The notes under the pieces are model-generated. The model did not search any database, was not told the DNA's origin, and worked only from the letters and a program-made list of their open reading frames with translations. A program made the position numbers and the translations under genes. From assembly GCA_947494205.1 (NCBI GenBank), contig CANLUH010000013.1, positions 1 through 64,000 on the forward strand: a DNA stretch of 64,000 bases. The letters run 5' to 3'. Of the stretch, positions 55,529 through 63,283 are shown piece by piece (position 1 is the first letter of the stretch; each line of letters opens with the position of its first letter). This DNA is from an uncultured Flavobacteriaceae bacterium (lineage in GTDB: Bacteria; Bacteroidota; Bacteroidia; Flavobacteriales; Flavobacteriaceae).

Positions 55529-56095
55529 TTAGAAGGATAAGTTTACATTTAAATCGAATTCATCGTAAATGGCTTTGTCTTTTAAATCTTTATAAAAGCT
55601 AGGTGATCCATGTTTTACGTTAAATTTAGAACGGTCTATTTTTAATTTTGCATTAGCATTATTATCTTCTATAGCCATATTAAAAGTAATAGGGTTGGTT
55701 TTGTCCTTAATTGTTAAGTTTCCTGTTACGCTATAATTTCCATTATCTCCAGTAATAGATGTTGAGGTAAAGGTCGCCGTTGGGTATGTTGCTACATCGA
55801 AAAAATCGGCAGATTTTAAATGCCCGTCTAGTTTTCCTTTCATACCACCTTCTAAATCTGTAGTACTTATGCTTGTCATATCTATAGTAAAGTTTGCATT
55901 TACTAGTTTTTTAGCATCGAAAGTTAATGAGCCTTCTTTAAGTGCTATAGTGCCATCATGTTTACCAGTAACTTTATAACCAGTCCATGTTATTTTACTG
56001 TCTTTTACTTTTACTTCTTTGTTTATTAGCGATGTAGTAAATGATACTAATGTTAATGCTAATGCGATTACTAATGTGTTTTTAATTGTTCTCAT
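55529..56095 (-). CDS. YceI-family periplasmic protein
   Basis: The protein of 188 residues has a signal peptide (MRTIKNTLVIALALTLVSF, cut after about residue 22). It has the full YceI pattern: VKDSKITWTGYKVTGKHDGTI, GSLTFDAKKLVNANFTIDMTSI, GHLKSADFFDVATYPTATFTSTSI (family mark), NLTIKDKTNPITF and IDRSKFNVKHGSPSFYKDLKDKAIYDEFDLNV. YceI proteins bind isoprenoid-like lipids in the periplasm. It follows the MarR gene after 19 bases, and the two are co-transcribed, so its expression is probably governed by that MarR. Confidence 0.95.
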   Translation of the reverse strand: MRTIKNTLVIALALTLVSFTTSLINKEVKVKDSKITWTGYKVTGKHDGTIALKEGSLTFDAKKLVNANFTIDMTSISTTDLEGGMKGKLDGHLKSADFFDVATYPTATFTSTSITGDNGNYSVTGNLTIKDKTNPITFNMAIEDNNANAKLKIDRSKFNVKHGSPSFYKDLKDKAIYDEFDLNVNLSF

Positions 56096-56114
56096 TGTTA
56101 TTAATTGTTGTGAT

Positions 56115-56567
56115 TTAGTTTCTAATTTTATTTAATAAATTATTTAAAGTCTCTAATTCTTCGTTTGTAAGTCCGTTGGTTAGTTGCTCTTCTTTTTCGG
56201 TAATTTCACTATCCATAGTAGCCATAAGGTTTAATCCTTTTTCGGTAATTATTATTTCTATTTTACGTCTGTTGTTTTCGCAAGTTGCTCTAGTTACGAG
56301 CTCTTTAATAATTAGTTTATCTACTAATCTAGTAGTATTACTCATTTTATTAATCATACGTTCTTGTAACGTACTCCTATTTGCTGGTTTTCCTTTTTGA
56401 CCTCTTAAAATTCTTAGTACGTTGTATTGCTCCATAGATAGATCGTGAGTTTTAAAATAACGTGCTAACTCTTCTTTTACAATATTGTTTGTATACAATA
56501 AGTTTATTATTGTTTTTTTTGGAAGCTCTAAAGGCACTGTACTTTTAATAACGTGTTCTATATTCAT
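56115..56567 (-). CDS. MarR-family transcriptional regulator
   Basis: A winged-helix repressor of 150 residues: helical dimerisation ends and the HTH part EQYNVLRILRGQKGKPANRSTLQERMINKMSNTTRLVDKLIIKELVTRATCENNRRKIEIIITEKGLNLM, in which the recognition helix, the Arg-rich wing and the IIITEKG strand are typical of MarR. It is first in the transcript with the YceI gene. It may respond to a phenolic or other hydrophobic compound or to redox state. Only family knowledge supports this. Confidence 0.95.
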   Translation of the reverse strand: MNIEHVIKSTVPLELPKKTIINLLYTNNIVKEELARYFKTHDLSMEQYNVLRILRGQKGKPANRSTLQERMINKMSNTTRLVDKLIIKELVTRATCENNRRKIEIIITEKGLNLMATMDSEITEKEEQLTNGLTNEELETLNNLLNKIRN

Positions 56568-56762
56568 TTGTTGTTACAATATTTGTATATACAAATGTAT
56601 GTTTATTTTTTCTGTTGAAACTATAATTTTGTGTTAAATTTTTATTTTGACTTAAAAGAGAGTGATAACTTTATAGAATTAATAAAGTATTGAATTTGTT
56701 TTTTTTTTGAAAGACATTCAAGAATTATTATGTACAAACTAAAAAAGAGATTACACATTAAT

Positions 56763-57323
56763 ATGAAACAGATTTTATTAGTCTTATTAGCAATTACTAT
56801 AGTATCCTGCAAAACAGAAAAAAAAGAAGAGGAGGTTAATATACCAAAGGAAAGTAAAGCCATTGCTGTAGAGTTAATGAAAAAAAGAAACGAAGATACT
56901 TTTGAAGCTTTTCCTGTTTATAATTTCTCTGAGCTAGAGCCATTACTTAATAAAGTAGACAATAAAACGTATGTTGTTAATTTTTGGGCAACTTGGTGTG
57001 CACCTTGTGTTAAGGAGTTACCTTATTTCGAGCAATTAAATGCAGAATATAAAACTAAGGATGTAGAAGTTATTTTAGTAAGTCTAGATTTTCCTAAACA
57101 ATATAAAAAGAAGTTAGTACCTTTTATAGAAAAGCATAATCTAGCTTCTAAAGTAGTTGCGTTAAACGATACAGATTCTAATTCGTGGATTCCTAAAGTA
57201 AACGAAGATTGGTCTGGTGCTATACCTGCAACCATTATATATAACAAAGACAAACGTCGTTTTTATGAACAGTCTTTTAATTACAAAGAATTACAAAAAG
57301 AAGTTAATGCGTTTTTAAACTAA
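56763..57323 (+). CDS. TlpA-like thioredoxin lipoprotein
   Basis: The product of 186 residues starts at the ATG at 56763. A longer frame of 11 residues has no sign of a signal peptide. A lipobox (ITIVSC, Cys16) precedes a charged linker. The thioredoxin fold carries NFWATWCAPCVKELP (Cys79, Cys82), VEVILVSLDFPKQ and IPATIIYNKD. Periplasmic thiol:disulfide exchange or reduction of cytochrome c maturation substrates is usual for the family. It opens a cluster of four sulfur/redox-related proteins on the plus strand. Confidence 0.93.
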   Translation: MKQILLVLLAITIVSCKTEKKEEEVNIPKESKAIAVELMKKRNEDTFEAFPVYNFSELEPLLNKVDNKTYVVNFWATWCAPCVKELPYFEQLNAEYKTKDVEVILVSLDFPKQYKKKLVPFIEKHNLASKVVALNDTDSNSWIPKVNEDWSGAIPATIIYNKDKRRFYEQSFNYKELQKEVNAFLN

Positions 57324-57391
57324 ATAGTATTACAGTAGTCTAAATAGTTTAAAGGAAACGTAAATAATTAATAATAGAAAAACAGTTAATC

Positions 57392-58012
57392 ATGAAAAAA
57401 ATAGTACAGTTATTATGTGTGGCCGTTGTAATATTGGGCATTAGTGCCTTTACAAGCGGAACTAAAGATGGTAAAGTAGGTTATAAAGTAGGCGATATTG
57501 CGGCAGACTTTAAATTAGAGAATATTGATGGTAACATGGTGTCGTTAGCAGATTTTAAAGAAGCCAAAGGGTTTATAGTAACATTTACATGTAATACTTG
57601 TCCTTATGCTGTTGCTTACGAAGATAGAACAGAAGCTTTAAACAAGAAATATGCAAAACTAGGTTATCCAGTAATAGCTATTATGCCTAATAATACAGAT
57701 GTAAAGCCAGGCGATAATATGGCGAGTATGAAAGCTAGAGCAAAAGAGAAAGGATTTACATTTCCTTATTTAATGGATAAGGGGCAAAAAGTATACCCGC
57801 AGTATGGAGCAACAAAAACACCACATATTTACATTTTAGAGAAAACTAAAAAAGGAAATGTTGTAAAATACATTGGAGCAATAGATGACAATTATAGCGA
57901 TGCCAGTTTAGTAAAAGAAAAATATGTTGAAAATGCAGTAGATGCGCTTTTAAAAGGAGAGGATATTAAAGTAAAAGAAACACGCGCTATAGGGTGTTCT
58001 ATAAAGGTGTAA
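57392..58012 (+). CDS. Thioredoxin-like (peroxiredoxin-like) exported protein
   Basis: A 206-residue protein with a signal peptide (MKKIVQLLCVAVVILGISAF, cut about residue 23). The AhpC/TSA-like fold has VGDIAADFKLENIDGNMVSLADF, then FTCNTCPYAVAYEDRTEALN with Cys67 and Cys70 (TCxxC), YPVIAIMPNN and FPYLMDKGQKVYPQYGATKTPHIYIL (cis-Pro in KTPH). Members of this group are common in Bacteroidota next to TlpA genes. Thiol oxidoreductase activity in the periplasm is likely. It lies 68 bases after the TlpA gene, and a terminator follows. Confidence 0.92.
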   Translation: MKKIVQLLCVAVVILGISAFTSGTKDGKVGYKVGDIAADFKLENIDGNMVSLADFKEAKGFIVTFTCNTCPYAVAYEDRTEALNKKYAKLGYPVIAIMPNNTDVKPGDNMASMKARAKEKGFTFPYLMDKGQKVYPQYGATKTPHIYILEKTKKGNVVKYIGAIDDNYSDASLVKEKYVENAVDALLKGEDIKVKETRAIGCSIKV

Positions 58013-58044
58013 ATACACTTAAAAACATAAAATTTTAAAAAAAG

Positions 58045-58075
58045 AACCCGAAGTGTGTAACACTTCGGGTTTTTT
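58045..58075 (+). terminator. Terminator of the thioredoxin pair
   Basis: AACCCGAAGTG pairs with CACTTCGGGTT around a TGTAA loop and is followed by T. Confidence 0.93.
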
Positions 58076-58134
58076 ATCGTCTATTTCTTAAAGAAAAGTT
58101 AATTTTGTTTAACTTTGTATATAAAACATTAAAA

Positions 58135-58446
58135 ATGGCAGATTTATCTCAAGACGCTTGGGCAGAACAACTTAAAAACGATGATAACGCTTTTATACTG
58201 GACGTTAGAACGGAAGAAGAAGTTGCAGATGGTTATATCCCTAATGCTAAAAACATTAATATCCTTAAAGGTCAAGCTTTTGTATACGAATTAGAAGCGT
58301 TAGACAAAAATAAAAACTATTATGTCTATTGTAAGGCTGGAGGAAGAAGCGGGCAGGCTTGCGTTATAATGAATCAAATGGGGTTTGAAAACACCTACAA
58401 CCTTGCTGGAGGCTTCTCGCAATGGAGAGGTGAAAGAACCGAATAA
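58135..58446 (+). CDS. Rhodanese-like domain protein (cytoplasmic)
   Basis: A 103-residue single-domain rhodanese. The ATG at 58135 is used, since the longer frame (ten residues more) has no support. Marks are FILDVRTEEEVADGYIPNAKNINIL, and the active-site loop VYCKAGGRSGQA with Cys66. The end is NLAGGFSQWRGERTE. No signal peptide is seen, so it works in the cytoplasm. It is followed 18 bases later by a second rhodanese with a lipobox, so one transcript makes a cytoplasmic and an envelope version. Confidence 0.92.
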   Translation: MADLSQDAWAEQLKNDDNAFILDVRTEEEVADGYIPNAKNINILKGQAFVYELEALDKNKNYYVYCKAGGRSGQACVIMNQMGFENTYNLAGGFSQWRGERTE

Positions 58447-58464
58447 TTAATAACATCATCAATC

Positions 58465-58872
58465 ATGAAACAATTAACACTTACACTTAGCCTTTTGCTA
58501 GTGCTATTTTTATCTAGCTGTTCGGATCAGTCCAATAGCGAGATAACTGTAGTCTCTACAGAGGAAATGGAAACACTATTAAAACTGGACGACGTTCAGC
58601 TAATAGATGTTAGAACAGAAAAAGAACACCAGAAAGGTCATTTAGCATTATCGCAAAATATAGACTTTAATTCTCCAACCTTCGATGAAGATATTAAAAA
58701 GCTAAACAAATTAAAACCAGTTATTTTATATTGCCAAAGAGGAGGAAGAAGTGCTAAATGCGCTAAGAAACTTAAAGATGCTGGTTTTGTTAAAATATAC
58801 GATTTAAAAGGTGGTTTTTCTAAATGGCAACACCATAAGTTGGATCTTAAATTAAAGAAAACAACCTCTTAA
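58465..58872 (+). CDS. Rhodanese-like lipoprotein
   Basis: A 135-residue protein with a lipobox (LFLSSC, Cys19) and a short linker, then a rhodanese domain: VQLIDVRTEKEHQKGHLALSQNIDF and ILYCQRGGRSAKCAKKLKDAG with the active-site Cys90, and KIYDLKGGFSKWQ. The tail is Lys-rich. It is placed in the periplasm or outer membrane by the lipobox. It probably handles sulfane sulfur outside the cytoplasm (family knowledge). It follows the cytoplasmic rhodanese on one transcript. Confidence 0.92.
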   Translation: MKQLTLTLSLLLVLFLSSCSDQSNSEITVVSTEEMETLLKLDDVQLIDVRTEKEHQKGHLALSQNIDFNSPTFDEDIKKLNKLKPVILYCQRGGRSAKCAKKLKDAGFVKIYDLKGGFSKWQHHKLDLKLKKTTS

Positions 58873-58890
58873 TTAAAAGATATAATATAT

Positions 58891-58929
58891 AAAAAAAGCC
58901 TTGTAATTAATCACTACAAGGCTTTTTTT
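58891..58929. terminator. Terminator between rhodanese and HTH genes
   Basis: AAAAAAAGCCTTGTA pairs with TACAAGGCTTTTTTT, with T and A runs on the sides, between convergent genes. Confidence 0.88.
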
Positions 58930-58942
58930 ATGTGTGTTAATA

Positions 58943-59359
58943 TTACTCATCTTCTTTCTTTAGTCCTAAACTTTTCTGAATTTCGGAAATAGCATCACTT
59001 AAATCTGTTAGCTTCTTATTTTGTGCTTCAATAAAACTATTTATTTTTTCTTCAGCTAATTGTTCAATAATAGCTTCAATAGAACCTGTCTCTTTGGTAA
59101 TGTAATGAGATCTGCCTTCACTTACCCTGTTCACTTCTACACCTTTGTTGTACTTATCTCCTTTACCTGTCATTATCCAATTGATACTAAATTCTGGATA
59201 AATCTCATTTATTTTAAGAATTAAATCAACTCCAGGCGTGCTTTTATTACGTCTAATAACATTAAAATAGCCACTGGTTTTACCTATACTTAATTCGAAA
59301 GAACGTTGACTTTTAGTGACTTCTTTCTGTATTTCGAGTATTCTATCTACTATTTCCAT
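58943..59359 (-). CDS. Small HTH protein, phage repressor-like
   Basis: A 138-residue protein. The N-terminal half looks like a helix-turn-helix domain of phage repressor type (VDRILEIQKEVTKSQRSFELSIGKTSGYFNVIRRNKSTPGVDLILKINEIYPEFSINWIMTGKG). The C-terminal half has a helix likely to form a coiled coil (EAIIEQLAEEKINSFIEAQNKKLTDLSDAISEIQKSLG). There is no S24 peptidase domain. It is divergent from another small protein, with two inverted repeats in between that could be operators. Confidence 0.8.
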   Translation of the reverse strand: MEIVDRILEIQKEVTKSQRSFELSIGKTSGYFNVIRRNKSTPGVDLILKINEIYPEFSINWIMTGKGDKYNKGVEVNRVSEGRSHYITKETGSIEAIIEQLAEEKINSFIEAQNKKLTDLSDAISEIQKSLGLKKEDE

Positions 59360-59398
59360 TTATATAGGTTACTTATATCTATTTTAATTTTTGTTTAT

Positions 59399-59460
59399 AA
59401 TATTTTACATTGCAAAATATTATTTGTACTTTAGTGCTAAGGGTACACCTCAAATGTACC
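59399..59460. promoter_or_regulatory. Two inverted repeats, candidate operators of the HTH pair
   Basis: AATATTTT (59399-59406) and AAAATATT (59414-59421) are exact inverted repeats 7 bases apart. GGTACA (59442-59447) and TGTACC (59455-59460) form a second 6-7-6 inverted repeat. Both lie between the divergent HTH genes. Confidence 0.55.
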
Positions 59461-59492
59461 AAATATTTACCTAGAAATCAATAATACATTTT

Positions 59493-59750
59493 ATGATAAC
59501 CAAAGAAGAGACTAAAACGCTAAAGGAGCGCCTAAAAACTAACTACATAAAAGATGTTTTAAAAGAGTTAGAAAGCAAGCAAATAACCAGTAAAAGCGGG
59601 GAACCTTTTAGTGATACTTATATTAGTGCAGTTTTAAATGGAAGGAAAGAAAACCTAGATATCGAAGATGCTATTTTTATGGTATATCAAAAAAGAGTAT
59701 ACGAATTTAATAAGCGAGAAAAAGTAAAAAGCAAATTATTATCTAAATAA
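59493..59750 (+). CDS. Small HTH-like protein, divergent partner of the repressor-like gene
   Basis: The 85-residue basic protein (MITKEETKTLKERLKTNYIKD at the start) shows helical segments with KDVLKELESKQITSKSGEPFSDTYISAVLNGRKENLDIEDAIFMVYQ, which looks like a Cro/C1-type HTH with a recognition helix. It has no visible partner domain. Together with the gene at 58943-59359 it resembles a phage lysogeny switch, although no phage genes lie next to it. The family is not recognised with certainty. Confidence 0.65.
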   Translation: MITKEETKTLKERLKTNYIKDVLKELESKQITSKSGEPFSDTYISAVLNGRKENLDIEDAIFMVYQKRVYEFNKREKVKSKLLSK

Positions 59751-59838
59751 ATGCTAATTATATTACTAATAATACCATACTAAAACTATAAGTATGCTGA
59801 AACAATTAATGATAGGTTGATAAATTGTTTTTTAAGTA

Positions 59839-59886
59839 AGAAGGCTATCTAAAATTAAATTTGTGTTTTTTAGGTAGTCTTTCTTT
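59839..59886. terminator. Shared terminator between convergent genes
   Basis: AAGAAGGCTATCTAAAA pairs imperfectly (G-U pairs) with TTTTAGGTAGTCTTTCTT, followed by T. It lies just before the stop of the aldose epimerase-like gene. Confidence 0.6.
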
Positions 59887-60783
59887 TTAATTAGTATCAT
59901 GTATTGTTAAAGACCAGATATCATCAGATTGTTCATTAGGCGCTAAAACCTGTAACCCAATACCGTTATTGAAGCTGTCGGAAACACCAGTACAAGGTTC
60001 TAAAGCTATAGTGTTTGCTATAGGAGGCGTATAAATTTGAAAAAACTTATTTTGCGAAGTGCTCTGTAAAGCTAGTTCAAAATCTGGAGTATTAAATAAA
60101 ACAGTATTCGTTTTAAGAGTGTAGCAATCGTCTAAAAATTTGTCTTTTATAGTAAAAGGCATGGATTCTTTATGTTCTTTTACCTTAGATGTAATCATTC
60201 TATCGTCGAAAATAAATTTTTGAGTACTATCAAAAGTAAGCGTGCTCTTCTCCAAATTACTACTATTAAAATAAGGGTGCCAACCTATAGTATAAGGAAA
60301 GGCATCTTTATCGTTATTTACTATAGTAACTTTAAGCGATAAACTATCTTGAGTTAAAGTATATTTTAATACTATAGAATATAAAAACGGAAACCCTTGT
60401 TCTCTTTGAGTTTCATTATAAACTAAAGTAGCAGAAATGGCATGTTGAGTTAATTCACTATCAATAAGCTTAAATGCTTTTAAAGCAACAAAACCGTGCA
60501 TCGCGTTGCTGTTATCTTTATCATTACAATGCAATTGGTATGTTTTGTTATTAAAAATATAGACACCGTCCTTGATCCTATTTGCAAAAGGAAATAAAAT
60601 GGCAGAAGCATAACTGTCTCTATAAGGTTTAGGATGTAAGCTTTTAATAACCGTACAATTATTAAGCACTAAGTTTTGTAAACTACCTCCATCGTTTAAA
60701 TATATGGAAGCTTTAGACGTTCCGCTAGGATCTGTTAATTCTAGACAGTTATTGTCTTCTATTAGGAGTGTTTGTAAATTCAA
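59887..60783 (-). CDS. Aldose 1-epimerase family protein
   Basis: A 298-residue galactose-mutarotase-like protein. Marks are FPFANRIKDGVYIFNNKTYQL, NAMHGFVALK (with the catalytic His), PYTIGWHPYFN (GWHPYF) and ALEPCTGVSDSFNNG (catalytic Glu region). It has no signal peptide. It is 2 bases after the GntR-type regulator, in the same operon, so a role in sugar handling is likely. The substrate is not fixed by the sequence. Confidence 0.9.
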   Translation of the reverse strand: MNLQTLLIEDNNCLELTDPSGTSKASIYLNDGGSLQNLVLNNCTVIKSLHPKPYRDSYASAILFPFANRIKDGVYIFNNKTYQLHCNDKDNSNAMHGFVALKAFKLIDSELTQHAISATLVYNETQREQGFPFLYSIVLKYTLTQDSLSLKVTIVNNDKDAFPYTIGWHPYFNSSNLEKSTLTFDSTQKFIFDDRMITSKVKEHKESMPFTIKDKFLDDCYTLKTNTVLFNTPDFELALQSTSQNKFFQIYTPPIANTIALEPCTGVSDSFNNGIGLQVLAPNEQSDDIWSLTIHDTN

Positions 60784-60785
60784 GT

Positions 60786-61787
60786 TTAGAGGGAGTTTCT
60801 TAAAATAAAATGACTGGGGTTCGCTATTTGTTTATGTTCTTTATTAATTACCATTTCTGCTAAACGTTTTCCCATTTGCTTAAAATCTGTAGAAATGGTA
60901 GTAATACCACCTTCAACAATTTCTTTTAAAAGCGTATCGTTATAAGATATAATGCCAATATCCTTACCAATAATTAATCCACTTTCTTTAATATTCTTAA
61001 TAATTAAAATAAGGTTTCTATCGTCTGGAATAATATAAACTTCTCCAGATTTTAAAACTCTATCTTTAATAGAATGACATAATTCGTTAGTAATACTATG
61101 TTGTTCGCAGAATAAGTTAAATCCATTACGTAATCCTATAGGCTCTTTCTCTGGGAATAGAAAAATAATCTTATCATACTTTTGTATTAAATGTAAACCC
61201 TTATTAAGATTTGTGGAGATATCCTTTTCAAAATTCTGGTAAATAGATGTGTATTGAGAAAGTTTATCACTAGTTTGATCTAGAATATAAACTTTATTAC
61301 TGGGTAATTTACTTATAACTACATCTGGGTTTTTTAAATTTGCGGGCATGATAATATAGTGTGTGTAACCTCCAATATTATCGAAAATTAACTTGCTAAA
61401 TACATCATAATTAAAATGATGAAAAAAGATGTCTACTTGAATGTTATCCCCAAGATTACTTAAAAAAGCATTATATAAATCTTCTTTAAAGGCGTTAAGC
61501 TCATCGAAAAGCAAAAATATTTTTTTAGTAATGGTAATATTTTCACTATTAACATAATATCCTTTTCCAACAACAGAGCGTATTATGCCACGCGCTTTTA
61601 ATTCATTAAAAGCAAATAATACAGTATCTCTGGATAGCGAATGCTCATTTTTTATAGTATTAATAGAAGGTAGTTTATCCCCCTTAATTAATACCCCTTC
61701 TGTAATAGCCCTTTCTATAGCAAGAATAATTTGCTTGTACATAGGGATACCAGTTTTCTTATCAAGAGAAATTTTGAACATAGACAA
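60786..61787 (-). CDS. GntR-type regulator with sugar-binding-like effector domain
   Basis: The protein of 333 residues has an N-terminal winged helix of GntR type (about 8-75, GIPMYKQIILAIERAITEGVLIKGDKLPSINTIKNEHSLSRDTVLFAFNELKARGIIRSVVGKGYYV) and a C-terminal domain (about 85-333) that looks like a periplasmic-binding-protein fold of LacI type (VYILDQTSD, KGLHLIQKYDKIIFLFPEK, ISYNDTLLKEIVEGGITTIS). It probably responds to a sugar released by the neighbouring glycoside hydrolases. It is divergent from the GH gene at 61931, with a near-palindromic operator between. It forms an operon with the aldose epimerase-like gene. Confidence 0.92.
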   Translation of the reverse strand: MSMFKISLDKKTGIPMYKQIILAIERAITEGVLIKGDKLPSINTIKNEHSLSRDTVLFAFNELKARGIIRSVVGKGYYVNSENITITKKIFLLFDELNAFKEDLYNAFLSNLGDNIQVDIFFHHFNYDVFSKLIFDNIGGYTHYIIMPANLKNPDVVISKLPSNKVYILDQTSDKLSQYTSIYQNFEKDISTNLNKGLHLIQKYDKIIFLFPEKEPIGLRNGFNLFCEQHSITNELCHSIKDRVLKSGEVYIIPDDRNLILIIKNIKESGLIIGKDIGIISYNDTLLKEIVEGGITTISTDFKQMGKRLAEMVINKEHKQIANPSHFILRNSL

Positions 61788-61810
61788 ACTTAAAGAAATA
61801 TTTTAGTAAA

Positions 61811-61834
61811 ACCAACTGGTAGGTACTAGTTGGT
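61811..61834. promoter_or_regulatory. Near-palindromic operator between GntR and GH genes
   Basis: ACCAACT (61811-61817) and AGTTGGT (61828-61834) are exact inverted arms, and the inner bases also match for the most part. A TTG in the right arm (61830-61832) and TATATTGG (61853-61860), 20 bases apart, can form the promoter of the GH gene, so the operator overlaps the -33 box. Confidence 0.65.
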
Positions 61835-61930
61835 AAAAATTGAAATAATACCTATATTGGCAAGGCAAAATTTAGAAGTTAAGAAGAGTAGAGATGCGTT
61901 TAATTAATAGAAACTAAAATAGTAGCATAA

Positions 61931-63271
61931 ATGAAGTCAAAATTAATACTAACACTATGTATAACTATGGGTGTATTATTTTCTTGTAACGATACTAAAA
62001 CCGAACAGGTTACTTCTGAAGAAAAAATAGCTAAGAAAAGTAATCGTATTATTCCAAATACATCGACATCGCATTTAGATTCTTTAAACATTGCAATAAA
62101 GACAGCATTCGCTAAGTTAAGACCACAATCTATTCGCCCAGCAGAAGGTTTTATAAAATACGATTATTTAATACCAGCAGGCTTCTATAAACAAATGTGG
62201 GATTGGGATGGCTTTTATATAGGCTCGCATTTAATGAGTATTGGGCAGCCAGAATATTTAAAATACTGGGTGCTAAATTTTGCAGTTGCAGCAGACAAAG
62301 AAGGATATGTGCCAGGTTGTGTAACAACTAAAGGACCAAGACCACTATTTGGAAAATTTGCTATGAAACCCTTTATAGGTCAAGGCACATACTTAGCGTC
62401 AGAAAAACTAAACGATTACACTTGGATAACACCAGAAACCTATAACCAAATAAAAAGTATTATTAATTATCGCGAAAAAATAAGTTTAGATGAAAAATAT
62501 GGTTTATTCTATTGGGATGATGCCATGTCTAGCGGAGGCGATAATAATGTCGTTTTAACCAACGATAAAAATCAACCTGGAGCCATTTTAGCAGTAGACT
62601 TATCTGCATTTATGTATCGCGAATATTTAGCGATGAAAAATGTAGCAATAAAACTCGGTCATATAGAAGACGCAGATAGCTATGCGAAAAAAGCAAAAAT
62701 ATTAAAAGAAAATATTACCAAACACCTTTGGGACGACGAGGCTAAAAGTTTTTGGAACATGTATAGAACAGGTCGCCCATACAAACGTGTAAGCTATTCT
62801 AACTTTATAGCCTTAATGCATACCGATTTAGTAAGTCAAGAAAACGGACGAGAAATGATAAAACGTTATCTCTGGAACGAAGACCACATGTTGGCTCCTT
62901 ACGGCTTACGATCACTATCTAAACAAGACCCAGATTACAATAACGAAAATATTATAGTACCGTATTCTAATTGGCAAGGTCCAGTTTGGCCAGTAGGAAA
63001 CTACATGTATTATATAGCACTTAAAAATTACGGCTTTACAGAAGAATGTAAACAATTAGCGTCAACATTAGGAACATTAGTATTAAAAGATATAGAAGCA
63101 TATGGATCGATGCATGAAAATTATCATGCCGACACAGGAGCCCCTTTAGCACCAACAGCAGACCAGTCTAAAGACGGAGTCTTTACTGGTTTTGTTGGTT
63201 GGAATTTATTAGTACAAAATATGTTAATGGGAGCAGCCGAAGATAACTTTTTACTATTGGAAGTTAATTAA
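61931..63271 (+). CDS. GH63/MGH1-like glycoside hydrolase lipoprotein
   Basis: A 446-residue protein with a lipobox (VLFSC, Cys19) and a short linker. The (alpha/alpha)6 barrel has QMWDWDGFYIGSHLMSIG (acid/base region), GYVPGCVTTKGPRPLFGKFAMKPFIGQG, and GLFYWDDAMSSGGDNNV, and near the end QGPVWPVGNYMYYIALKNYGF and MHENYHADTGAPLAPTADQSKDGVFTGFVGWN, typical for trehalase/MGH1/GH63-like enzymes. It probably removes sugars from an oligosaccharide in the periplasm. It is followed 12 bases later by another lipoprotein enzyme and regulated by the divergent GntR-type gene (inference). Confidence 0.9.
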   Translation: MKSKLILTLCITMGVLFSCNDTKTEQVTSEEKIAKKSNRIIPNTSTSHLDSLNIAIKTAFAKLRPQSIRPAEGFIKYDYLIPAGFYKQMWDWDGFYIGSHLMSIGQPEYLKYWVLNFAVAADKEGYVPGCVTTKGPRPLFGKFAMKPFIGQGTYLASEKLNDYTWITPETYNQIKSIINYREKISLDEKYGLFYWDDAMSSGGDNNVVLTNDKNQPGAILAVDLSAFMYREYLAMKNVAIKLGHIEDADSYAKKAKILKENITKHLWDDEAKSFWNMYRTGRPYKRVSYSNFIALMHTDLVSQENGREMIKRYLWNEDHMLAPYGLRSLSKQDPDYNNENIIVPYSNWQGPVWPVGNYMYYIALKNYGFTEECKQLASTLGTLVLKDIEAYGSMHENYHADTGAPLAPTADQSKDGVFTGFVGWNLLVQNMLMGAAEDNFLLLEVN

Positions 63272-63283
63272 AAACACTATAAA

